Positions 18,941 through 27,396 of a DNA stretch of 64,000 nt are shown piece by piece. Where the stretch lies: contig NZ_AP014583.1 of the NCBI RefSeq assembly GCF_000828715.1, forward strand, positions 2,044,001-2,108,000. Direction: 5' to 3'. The translations under genes and the position numbers were made by a program. Below the pieces are notes generated by a model that worked only from the letters and a program-made list of their open reading frames with translations, did not search any database and was not told where the DNA came from. Origin of the DNA: Winogradskyella sp. PG-2. Lineage in GTDB: Bacteria > Bacteroidota > Bacteroidia > Flavobacteriales > Flavobacteriaceae. Numbering within the stretch: the stretch's first letter is position 1; each line of letters begins with the position of its first letter.

Positions 18941-19026
18941 TGTTGATTCTAATATTGGAAAAGAATTTTTAATGCCTAAACTTTAGGAATAAAATTATTC
19001 TATTTTAAGTAGCTAGTAACCATAAT

Positions 19027-19041
19027 CAAAAACGTTTTCGG
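19027..19041. promoter_or_regulatory. LacI/CcpA-type operator upstream of the MFS-kinase pair
   Basis: CAAAAACGTTTTCGG contains a perfect 10-bp palindrome AAAACGTTTT centred on CG, the typical LacI-family centre. It lies about 85 bases upstream of the sugar porter ATG. It resembles the much more perfect palindrome at 62826 and the CC-centred one at 22472, so all three may bind the local LacI-type regulator. Confidence 0.65.
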
Positions 19042-19123
19042 TTCATAAATCGATTATTCAAAGGAATATAATTCTTGTCGACTAAAAATTATTTTTAACT
19101 TATTGCCATTAAATCGACTTCTT

Positions 19124-20449
19124 ATGAATAGAAAAATACTTGTATGGTCTATTACTGCTGCGCTTGCAGGTTTTCTCTTTGGATTTGATACTGTGGTGAT
19201 TTCTGGTGCTGATAAAAAGCTACAAGCTCTATGGGGTTCTTCAGATGCTTTTCATGGTTCGGTAGTTATGGCTATGGCTTTGTGGGGAACTGTTGTTGGT
19301 GCATTATTTGGTGGCATTCCCACTAATCGATTAGGCAGAAAACAAACTTTAATATGGATAGGAATTTTCTATTTAATATCTGCTATCGGTTCTGCCTTAG
19401 TTAACGACCCATATAGTTTTGCTTTTTTTAGATTTTTAGGTGGTATTGGAGTTGGAGCCTCAACGATTGCAGCTCCTGCATATGTCTCGGAAATTTCACC
19501 TGCAAAAGATAGAGGGCGATTAGTTGCTTTATATCAGTTTAATATTGTTTTGGGCATATTAATAGCATTTTTATCTAACTACCTACTTAGAAATATTGGT
19601 GAAAATGCTTGGAGGTGGATGATTGGTGTTGAAGCTTTTCCTGCATTAATTTATACGTTTTTAATTTTTACGGTACCTAAAAGTCCTCGTTGGTTAATTT
19701 CTAAGCATAGAGATGAAGAGGCTAAAGAGGTTTTAGAACTTATTAATCCTGATGGAAATGCAGATGAATTAATGGAAAATATAAAGGTTGAAAGTCAAAG
19801 TCATTCTAAAGGGGGAAATATCTTCATGAAGAAATATCGTTTTCCGTTAATGTTAGCATTTTTAGTAGCTATGTTTAATCAGTTTTCGGGTATTAATGCG
19901 TTTTTATATTATGCACCAAGAATTTTTGAAGAAGCTGGTCTTGGAGAGAGCACAGCGCTACTGAGTAGCATTGGTATTGGTATTACTAATTTGCTGTTTA
20001 CTTTACTGGGTGTGTTTTTAATTGATCGACTTGGTAGAAAAGTACTAATGTATATCGGGTCAATTGGTTACATCATTTCGCTATCATTAGTCTCAATGGC
20101 ATTTTTTTTAGAATGGGAAGGATTGGCAGTACCTATATTTCTATTTCTTTTTATTGCCTCTCATGCCATTGGACAAGGAGCTATTATTTGGGTTTATATT
20201 TCTGAAATTTTCCCAAATCATTTAAGAGCAAGTGGTCAATCTTTTGGCACCTCTACACATTGGGTTTTAGCAGCAATAATTCCTTCATTGGTGCCTGTTT
20301 TATTTTCGAGTATAGGTGCAGGAACCGTATTTATGGTATTTGCCATAATGATGGTATTTCAATTGTTGTTTGTGATTTTAATGATGCCAGAGACCAAAGG
20401 AATTTCATTAGAAGAGTTAAGTAAAAAATTAATTCGAAGTGATAAGTAA
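19124..20449 (+). CDS. MFS sugar porter (sugar:H+ symporter family)
   Basis: An inner-membrane 12-helix transporter of the sugar-porter family, 441 residues from the ATG at 19124; an in-frame TTG 21 bases upstream is a weaker start. Family motifs: GFLFGFDTVVISGA in helix 1, NRLGRKQ in loop 2-3, SPRWLISKHRDEEA after helix 6, NQFSGINAFLYYAPRIF in helix 7, DRLGRKVL in loop 8-9, and PETKGISLEEL after helix 12. The QFSGIN motif fits hexose or disaccharide carriers; the exact sugar is unknown. It is followed after six bases by a fructokinase-like gene, which suggests import then phosphorylation of a hexose such as fructose. A LacI-type operator lies upstream. Confidence 0.88.
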   Translation: MNRKILVWSITAALAGFLFGFDTVVISGADKKLQALWGSSDAFHGSVVMAMALWGTVVGALFGGIPTNRLGRKQTLIWIGIFYLISAIGSALVNDPYSFAFFRFLGGIGVGASTIAAPAYVSEISPAKDRGRLVALYQFNIVLGILIAFLSNYLLRNIGENAWRWMIGVEAFPALIYTFLIFTVPKSPRWLISKHRDEEAKEVLELINPDGNADELMENIKVESQSHSKGGNIFMKKYRFPLMLAFLVAMFNQFSGINAFLYYAPRIFEEAGLGESTALLSSIGIGITNLLFTLLGVFLIDRLGRKVLMYIGSIGYIISLSLVSMAFFLEWEGLAVPIFLFLFIASHAIGQGAIIWVYISEIFPNHLRASGQSFGTSTHWVLAAIIPSLVPVLFSSIGAGTVFMVFAIMMVFQLLFVILMMPETKGISLEELSKKLIRSDK

Positions 20450-20455
20450 AATTAG

Positions 20456-21337
20456 ATGAAAAAAATTGTATGCTTTGGCGAAATATTATGGGATGTTTTT
20501 CCTGCTCATAAAAAAATTGGAGGCGCACCTTTAAATGTAGCTCTACGACTAAAGTCTTTTGGCAATGAGGTTGTTGTAATAAGTAGCGTAGGTCAAGATT
20601 CTGATGGAAAAAAGTTGTTAGATTTTATAAAGGAAAGTAATGTCAATTGTGATGAAATTCAAGTAAATAAGGAATATAAAACAAGTCATGTAAAAGTGAT
20701 GCTAGATAATAAAGGTTCGGCATCATACACTATTGAAAAACCTTGCGCTTGGGATTATATAAAACTTACTGAAAGTTCTAAAAGATTAGTTGAAGAATCG
20801 GATGCATTTATTTTTGGGAGCCTCGTTACTCGAATAGATTTTTCTAGAGCGACTTTATTAGAGCTATTAGAATTTTCAAAATTTAAAGTTTTAGATGTTA
20901 ACCTTAGAGCACCTCATTACGATATTGATTTTTTGAAGGAACTCATGGAAAAATCTGATTTTATTAAATTTAATGATGAAGAGCTTTTAGAGTTTTGTGA
21001 GTATTTCAATTTTAAATCAGATTGTATAGAAGAACAAATTAAGTTTTTGTCAAAGGTTACTAATACTAGTCAGATATGTGTGACTCTTGGGAGTGAAGGA
21101 GCAATTTTATTTATTAATAATTCTTTTTATAGAAGTTTAGGTTATAAGGTAATAGTTAAGGATACAGTTGGGTCAGGTGATTCATTTCTTGCAACTCTCA
21201 TTGATGGATTATTGAGTAATAATCAACATCAAGATTCTATAAATTTGGCCTGTATTATTGGCGCTTTAGTTGCTTCAAAAAATGGAGCAAACCCAATTAT
21301 AGAGATAAATGAAATACAATCTATTAAGCAAACATAA
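20456..21337 (+). CDS. PfkB-family carbohydrate kinase, fructokinase-like
   Basis: A 293-residue ribokinase-fold sugar kinase. The N-terminal CFGEILWDVFPAHKKIGGAPLNVA is typical of bacterial fructokinases, whose substrate-binding signature is GGAP-NVA. The C-terminal signature DTVGSGDSFLATL contains the catalytic base Asp in GSGD (usually GAGD). It probably phosphorylates fructose released from sucrose-type sugars. It forms an operon with the upstream MFS sugar porter and is convergent with the lacI-type gene, with only two bases between stop codons. Other hexoses or nucleosides are possible substrates. Confidence 0.82.
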   Translation: MKKIVCFGEILWDVFPAHKKIGGAPLNVALRLKSFGNEVVVISSVGQDSDGKKLLDFIKESNVNCDEIQVNKEYKTSHVKVMLDNKGSASYTIEKPCAWDYIKLTESSKRLVEESDAFIFGSLVTRIDFSRATLLELLEFSKFKVLDVNLRAPHYDIDFLKELMEKSDFIKFNDEELLEFCEYFNFKSDCIEEQIKFLSKVTNTSQICVTLGSEGAILFINNSFYRSLGYKVIVKDTVGSGDSFLATLIDGLLSNNQHQDSINLACIIGALVASKNGANPIIEINEIQSIKQT

Positions 21338-21339
21338 AA

Positions 21340-22357
21340 TCAGCAAGAATTTCTAATAATTAATTCTGTGTCAATAATTATAGTTTTATGAGTAATGGGA
21401 TGTCCTTTTTGCTTACAATCTATTTCGTGAAATAAAACTTCTACAGATTTTTCTCCAGTTTGTTTCGCATTTTGTTCTACTGAAGATAGGGTTGGTGTTA
21501 TTACGGTTGACATGAACCAATTACTAAATCCTAATACAGCTACTTCTTCAGGTATTTTTATTTTCTTTTCGTTAAGGTAATTGATTACTCCAATGGCTGT
21601 CAAATCTGTAATTGTACAGATAGCATCAATAGTTTTACCATGATCATTAATTAGCTTTTCAGCATTGTTGTAACCTTCATTGAAATCTGCATTAGGACAT
21701 GTGTAAACTAAGGAATAATCAAATACTATATTATTCTCCTCTAAAGCTTTTTTATAGCCAAGAAATCGATCAATAGAATTTTGTGGATTTAAATCTCCTC
21801 TAAAATAAGCTATGCGTTTATAACCTTTTTTAATTAAATAAGATACAGCGTCATAAGATGCTTTTTTATCATTAATAATAATTTTGGAACAATTAATAAG
21901 TTTAGTGATTTTGTCAAATAAAACTAGAGGGATGTCGTAATCAATAATTTTTTGTAAGTGATTAAAATCATTTGTGCTATTAGATAGAGAAATTAAAATA
22001 CCATCAACCCCTTTATTTATTATAAATCGACCTGTTTTTTTCTAAAGTAGCATCTTCATTAGATTGCATTAACATTACCATATACCCTCTATCTTCAGCT
22101 TCTTTTAAAATCGTATCAATAACACTAGAAAAATAATAGTGCACCATACTTGGGATAATGACACCTATAGTTTTAGATTCTTTGCTTCTGAGGCTTTGAG
22201 CAAAAGCATTTGGAGAGTAGTTAACAGATTCTGCTAATTCTAAAACACGTTGTTTAGTTTTTTTACTTACATCAGGATAATTTTTTAGAGCTTTAGAAAC
22301 TGTAGAAATAGAGATGTCTAAAGTTTTAGCAATTTGCTTTAATGTTATCTTCTTCAT
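21340..22357 (-). pseudogene. LacI-family transcriptional regulator, frameshifted
   Basis: The N-terminal part (22013-22357) encodes a clear LacI helix-turn-helix, MKKITLKQIAKTLDISISTV, with hinge and start of the periplasmic-binding-protein-like domain. It then stops early after NRSIYNK. The rest of a normal regulator continues in another frame down to TAA at 21340: INKGVDGILISLSN, KKGYKRIAYFRGD, and IPEEVAVLGFSNW near the end. The two frames meet at a 7-A run on the minus strand (plus 22035-22041). One extra A would give a continuous ~339-residue protein of normal family length. This is a one-base deletion, a sequencing or assembly error in a homopolymer, or slippage-dependent expression. 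It lies next to a sugar operon and SusC/D, so it is their likely repressor or activator. Confidence 0.85.
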
Positions 22358-22471
22358 TCTATAAAATACAATTCTAAGCTTAAAAATTAAAATTTAATTA
22401 CAATATGTAAAAAAAAGATATTTTGAAAAAAAATATTCCATTTATACATAAATATATAGTAAATTAATACT

Positions 22472-22491
22472 TTACGAAAACCTTTTCGTAA
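22472..22491. promoter_or_regulatory. LacI-type operator upstream of susC
   Basis: A nearly perfect palindrome: arms TTACGAAAA and TTTTCGTAA around a CC centre, 128 bases upstream of the SusC ATG and 115 bases upstream of the lacI-type start. The GAAAA-N2-TTTTC layout matches the palindrome at 62826. Its place in the divergent region suits control of both genes. Confidence 0.72.
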
Positions 22492-22618
22492 TTTTTTTGA
22501 GGGTTTTTATTCAATTCATTTTGCTGAATCTTTAAAAAAATGCAATTTGCTTCTTTATTTAATAATAAATTAACATTTTTTTATTAATTTGTTAAAAAAC
22601 TAATTAAACTAACTAAAT

Positions 22619-25600
22619 ATGACACAAAATCTTTTGAGAAAAATTGTATGTAGTTTTTTCTTTGTTTTAGGAGGATTACTATATTCCCAAACTGTGACAG
22701 GTACTGTCTCAGACGCTTCAGGTCCATTACCTGGCGTAAACATTATTGTTAAAGGTACCACAAATGGTACTCAGACAGATCTTGATGGAACTTACACTAT
22801 TAACAATGTTGAATCAGAAGACATTCTTGTTTTTAGTTATATTGGTTTTAAAACTCAAGAAATTCCTGTTAACGGACAAACGACTATTAATGTTACATTA
22901 GCTGATGATGCTGCTGGATTAGATGAAGTAGTTGTTATTGGTTATGGTAGTACGACTGTAAAAGATGCTACTGGAGCAGTTACTGCAGTTAAAGCAGAAG
23001 ATTTTAACGGTGGTATTATTTCTTCACCAGAGCAACTTATCCAAGGTAAGACAGCTGGTGTTCAAATTACATCTGCAAGTGGTGAACCTGGAGCTGGTAT
23101 TTCTATAAGAATTCGAGTTTCTAACTCTATTAGATCAAATAATAATCCTTTATTTGTTGTAGATGGTATACCATTGTCTGATGAAGGTACAACACCAGCA
23201 GCTGGCGGTATCGTAGATGGAGGAGATACAGCAAGAAATCCATTAAACTTTATTAATCCTAATGATATAGAGAGTATATCAGTATTGAAAGATGCTTCTG
23301 CAACTGCTATATATGGATCTAGAGGTGCAAATGGTGTTGTTATAATAACAACAAAAAGTGGTAAAAAAGGAAAAGGCGGCGTATTTGAGTTTAACACAAA
23401 TATTAGTCATTCTTCTGCAGCAAATCGATTTGATTTATTTGGAGCAGATGAATATAGAGCTCGTCAATTAGCCATAACAGGACAAGCTCTACCAGCAGTA
23501 GATGATGTTGGTGGAAATACTGATTGGCAAGATGTGATTACCAGAAAAGCACTTTCTATTACTAATAATCTTTCTTATTCTAGAAACTATGGTTCTGGTA
23601 ATATTAGAGGTACTTTTTCTTACGGAAAGCAATTAGGTGTCTTAGAAAATTCAGGACAAGAGCGTATTACAGGAAGAATTAATGCAAGTAATAGATTTTT
23701 AAATGATAAATTACGTGTAAACGTTCAATTATCTGCATCTCGAGTTAACGACGAAGCGCCACAAATTAGTGGTCAGTCTGGTGCTAGTGGAAATTTAATT
23801 GGTGCAGCATACGCAGCACCTCCTACATGGCCTAATAATCCAAATTTTGCTGTGGATGGGAATCGCTTGAACCCAGCAAACATTTTGGAAAATTATCTAG
23901 GGGAAACTAAAACGAACAGATATCTTCTTAATGGATCTGTTGGCTATGATATAACAAATGAATTTGCAGCTAAGGTTAATTTAGGTTATGATTACTCTGA
24001 TGCTTTCGCAACATCTGCGGTAAGTAGTAATTATAACAACAGTGGTCGTATCACTGGAAATGGTCAAGCTTCAAGAAATACTTTAGAAGCAACAAGTAAA
24101 TTATTAGAGGCAACATTAGCTTATAAGAAACAACTTGACAACGTTACAATTGATGCGTTAGCGGGTTATTCTTTCCAAGATTTTAGAAGACAAGGTTATA
24201 ACTCACAAGGTTGGGGAAGCGCTCGAAGCGATTTAAACGGAATGAATGATGCCTTAGAAAACGCAATAAATGAGATTGCAGGATCAATTACTCAACCTTA
24301 TCAACAATTTGGTTACGACTCTAATGGGAATAATTGGTTAAATAGTATAATACCATTTGATGATTCAGGATCTTTACCAGCAGGATTTGGATCTGGTTAT
24401 CGTTCTTTATGGGTTGACACTTTTGATAACACAGATGAGTTACAATCTTATTTTGCGCGTGTGAATGTGTCTTTAAACGATAAATATTTATTTACGGCAA
24501 CAATGAGAGCTGATGGGTCTTCTCGTTTTGGTGAAAATAACAGATATGGTTATTTTCCATCGGGAGCATTTGCATGGAAAATTAACGAAGAGGATTTTAT
24601 AGGTGATAAGATTTCAACTTTAAAATTACGTTTAAGTGCTGGTGTTACTGGTAATCAAGGAGGTCTAGGATATGCTAACTATTTAAAAAGACGTCGTTTT
24701 GCAGGGCCAGGAATATCTAACGATGGGACAGTAGTTGATCCAGGTGTAGAAACGATTTCTCAAAATAACCCAGATTTAAAATGGGAATCTACAACTGACT
24801 TTAATGCAGGTTTAGATTTTGGATTTAATAATGACCGTTTAAGAGGTTCTCTAGATTTTTACAGAAAAGAAACGAAAGATTTATTAATAAGACGGGCGGC
24901 AGCTGCACCTGCTTTTGATCCATTCGTATTTATTAACCTTCCTAATGGTACAGTAATCAACCAAGGTGTTGAATTTGCTTTAGGATACGATTTTATTCAA
25001 AAAGAAGATACGAGCTTCTCTGTTAACTTTAATGTTGCTTATAATAAGAATACTGTTGAAGGGTTAGAAGGTTTTGAAGCTGACTTTGCAGCGTTAAATG
25101 GACCAGGTCTTACTGGAGCTTTTGCACAAAGATTAGGTGAGGGACGTTCTTTATTTTCTTATTATTTAGCGGAATATAATGAAACTAACGGTACACCAGA
25201 TTTTGATTCAACAGATAAAAGTTTTATTGATAAAGATGCTTTACCAGATGTAACGACAGGATTGTCATTAAACTTTAGCAAAGGTAATTTTGATGCTAGC
25301 GCTTATTTTACAGGTCAATTTGGTTTTTACGTATATAATAATACAGCCAATGCATTTTTGAATGGACCAACATTTGCGACTTCTAGAAACGGAACACCTG
25401 AAGCACTTGATTTACAATCTCAAGAAGTTTCAACATTGTATCTAGAAAAGGGTGATTTCATAAGATTGCAAAATGTATCAATAGGTTATAATGTTCCTTT
25501 AAGTGGAGACGGAGGATTACAATCCCTAAGATTTTCTTTAAATGGTCAGAACTTATTTTTAATAACTGATTACAGTGGTTTAGATCCAGAAGTATCTTCT

Positions 25601-25702
25601 AATACTGGTGATTTAGGAAGTGGAATTCCTAGTGCTGGAATCGATTATTTATCTTTTCCAAGAGCTAGAACATTCACTTTAGGAATTAATGCGAAATTTT
25701 AA
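22619..25702 (+). CDS. SusC/RagA-family TonB-dependent outer-membrane transporter
   Basis: A 1,027-residue outer-membrane receptor. In order: signal peptide (residues 1-25, ending LYSQT), a carboxypeptidase-D-like beta-sandwich domain (VTGTVSDASGPLPGVNIIVKG, about 26-105), a plug with the SusC-typical DEVVVIGYG box near 103-111 and SISVLKDASATAIYGSRGANGV near 218-239, then the 22-strand barrel ending in ARTFTLGINAKF with a terminal Phe. It works with the adjacent SusD lipoprotein to import oligosaccharides using TonB energy. Substrate cannot be read from sequence, but the surrounding trehalase, GH13 enzymes and fructokinase point to alpha-glucosides. A LacI-type operator lies upstream; the SusD gene begins 11 bases downstream. 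Confidence 0.95.
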   Translation: MTQNLLRKIVCSFFFVLGGLLYSQTVTGTVSDASGPLPGVNIIVKGTTNGTQTDLDGTYTINNVESEDILVFSYIGFKTQEIPVNGQTTINVTLADDAAGLDEVVVIGYGSTTVKDATGAVTAVKAEDFNGGIISSPEQLIQGKTAGVQITSASGEPGAGISIRIRVSNSIRSNNNPLFVVDGIPLSDEGTTPAAGGIVDGGDTARNPLNFINPNDIESISVLKDASATAIYGSRGANGVVIITTKSGKKGKGGVFEFNTNISHSSAANRFDLFGADEYRARQLAITGQALPAVDDVGGNTDWQDVITRKALSITNNLSYSRNYGSGNIRGTFSYGKQLGVLENSGQERITGRINASNRFLNDKLRVNVQLSASRVNDEAPQISGQSGASGNLIGAAYAAPPTWPNNPNFAVDGNRLNPANILENYLGETKTNRYLLNGSVGYDITNEFAAKVNLGYDYSDAFATSAVSSNYNNSGRITGNGQASRNTLEATSKLLEATLAYKKQLDNVTIDALAGYSFQDFRRQGYNSQGWGSARSDLNGMNDALENAINEIAGSITQPYQQFGYDSNGNNWLNSIIPFDDSGSLPAGFGSGYRSLWVDTFDNTDELQSYFARVNVSLNDKYLFTATMRADGSSRFGENNRYGYFPSGAFAWKINEEDFIGDKISTLKLRLSAGVTGNQGGLGYANYLKRRRFAGPGISNDGTVVDPGVETISQNNPDLKWESTTDFNAGLDFGFNNDRLRGSLDFYRKETKDLLIRRAAAAPAFDPFVFINLPNGTVINQGVEFALGYDFIQKEDTSFSVNFNVAYNKNTVEGLEGFEADFAALNGPGLTGAFAQRLGEGRSLFSYYLAEYNETNGTPDFDSTDKSFIDKDALPDVTTGLSLNFSKGNFDASAYFTGQFGFYVYNNTANAFLNGPTFATSRNGTPEALDLQSQEVSTLYLEKGDFIRLQNVSIGYNVPLSGDGGLQSLRFSLNGQNLFLITDYSGLDPEVSSNTGDLGSGIPSAGIDYLSFPRARTFTLGINAKF

Positions 25703-25713
25703 AAAAAACAACT

Positions 25714-27321
25714 ATGAAAAACTATTTTAATTTAAAAACAAAGATTTTAGTCCTTTCTGTCCTATGCATTGGGTTATCTTCTTGTACTGATTTAGAAGTT
25801 GAACAAACAGATTCAGCATTAGATACAGAATTTACTGGAATTGAAACAAATGATGAATCTGAATCACAAGTATCTGCAATGTATAATAGCATTAGAGGAT
25901 ATGTTGGAGATCAAGCAAATTTATTCGCATTGAGTGAAGTAACTACAGATGCGTTATTAATTCCTACGAGAGGATCTGACTGGGGTGATAATGGAATTTG
26001 GAGACAATTACATCAACACTCTTGGACACCAGACCATGCTTTTATTACTAATGTATGGAACCAGTGGAATGAGTTGCAACTTACAGCAAGTGAGGTTTTA
26101 GATTCTAGATCTGTAGCCTCTACTGAAAGTGTAGGACACGCACATTTTTTAAGAGCATTAGGAATGTTTGTTATATTAGACAATTTTGGGCAAATTCCTT
26201 TCAGAGATACAACTTTAAGCCCGCTTACAAACCCAGAAGTACTAACAGGTGCTGATGCTGTTAACTTTATTATCAGTGATTTAGAAAATGCAATATCAGA
26301 TATGCCAAGTGCTAGTGCAGGTGGAGATAACGTAAGGGGTTCTAAAGCTGCTGCTAGGTATTTATTAGCAAAAGTATTACTTAACAAGCATGTATATACA
26401 AGCGGCTCACCTGACGCGGCAGATATGTCTAGAGTAGTAACTTTAGTTGATGCTATCGGAGCTGACGGTTTTGCTGCTCAAGCTGGTTATTTTGATATTT
26501 TTAGAGAAAGTGCTGATACTGAAACAGTATGGTATGTGAATACTGGTGTAGGTAACCGTATTTTTAATGGACTACATTATAACTCTACTTCTGCAGGAGG
26601 TGGTGGTTGGAATGGATTTAGTACACTCGCAGAATATTACGACCTATTTGAAGGTGATATGAACAACAATAGAGTGGATGCTAGTGGAAATCCACTTGAT
26701 GGTCAAGAAGAAAGACGTGGGGGTGTTCCTCCGTCTGGTGATGTTTCTGGGACTGAAGGTTCTAATGTAGGTTTTGGTTACTTAATTGGTCAACAATATA
26801 ATGTAGATGGTACACCACTAAACGATAGATCTGGTAATCCATTAAGTTTTACAAGAGAATTTACTAATGCTGCTACAGGAGAATTAAGTTTAACAGATAA
26901 TGACGAAGTAAGTGGAATAAGAATGATGAAGTATAATCCTCGTTATGGAGGATTTACTGAGCATGAAATATTCTTCAGATATTCGGATGCGCATTTAATG
27001 AAAGCTGAGGCTATTATGAGAGGTGGTGCTTCTGCAGATACACCATTAGGACTTGTAAATCAATTAAGAGCCCTTAGAAATGCAAATGGTAATACACCAC
27101 CTTTAGGTAGTTTATCTGAACAAGATTTAATAGACGAAAGAGGAAGAGAATTATACATGGAATTTTGGAGACGAAATGATTTAATTCGTTTTGGTCAGTA
27201 TACTAGAGATTGGCAGTTTAAAGATGCAAGTGCTGTAGGAAATTCTGAAAAGCATGTTTTCCCTATTCCAGCAAGTCAGGTAATACTTAATCCTAATTTA
27301 ACACAGAATCCAGGTTACTAA
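25714..27321 (+). CDS. SusD/RagB-family surface glycan-binding lipoprotein
   Basis: A 535-residue lipoprotein with signal peptide and lipobox LSSC (C24), followed by an acidic stretch TDLEVEQTD. The N-terminal SusD-like helical region contains FLRALGMFVILDNFGQIPFRD, a form of the family block (hFRAxxYFxLxxxFGxVP). The C-terminal RagB/SusD region carries KAEAIMRGG and the closing block DERGRELYMEFWRRNDLIRFGQY with INPxLxQNPGY-like ending (LNPNLTQNPGY), which is classical. It forms the lid of the SusC transporter. A terminator follows, so the SusCD pair may be its own transcript. Confidence 0.95.
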   Translation: MKNYFNLKTKILVLSVLCIGLSSCTDLEVEQTDSALDTEFTGIETNDESESQVSAMYNSIRGYVGDQANLFALSEVTTDALLIPTRGSDWGDNGIWRQLHQHSWTPDHAFITNVWNQWNELQLTASEVLDSRSVASTESVGHAHFLRALGMFVILDNFGQIPFRDTTLSPLTNPEVLTGADAVNFIISDLENAISDMPSASAGGDNVRGSKAAARYLLAKVLLNKHVYTSGSPDAADMSRVVTLVDAIGADGFAAQAGYFDIFRESADTETVWYVNTGVGNRIFNGLHYNSTSAGGGGWNGFSTLAEYYDLFEGDMNNNRVDASGNPLDGQEERRGGVPPSGDVSGTEGSNVGFGYLIGQQYNVDGTPLNDRSGNPLSFTREFTNAATGELSLTDNDEVSGIRMMKYNPRYGGFTEHEIFFRYSDAHLMKAEAIMRGGASADTPLGLVNQLRALRNANGNTPPLGSLSEQDLIDERGRELYMEFWRRNDLIRFGQYTRDWQFKDASAVGNSEKHVFPIPASQVILNPNLTQNPGY

Positions 27322-27345
27322 CCTATTTTCATAACAATTATTTAC

Positions 27346-27373
27346 AAAGAGAGCTTTTTTAAAGCTCTCTTTT
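27346..27373 (+). terminator. Intrinsic terminator after susD
   Basis: A 12-bp stem AAAGAGAGCTTT / AAAGCTCTCTTT with a TTT loop, followed by TTTTA, lies 25 bases after the susD stop. The surrounding T and A runs may also allow function on the other strand. Confidence 0.75.
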
Positions 27374-27396
27374 ATATTAAAGTCATCTAGTTTACT

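Noticed and set aside
22035..22045. Programmed -1 frameshift at the A AAA AAC heptamer in the LacI gene
   Set aside because: The downstream coding frame is +1 (or -2) relative to the first part; a -1 shift reaches a stop within a few codons. A simple one-base loss fits better.
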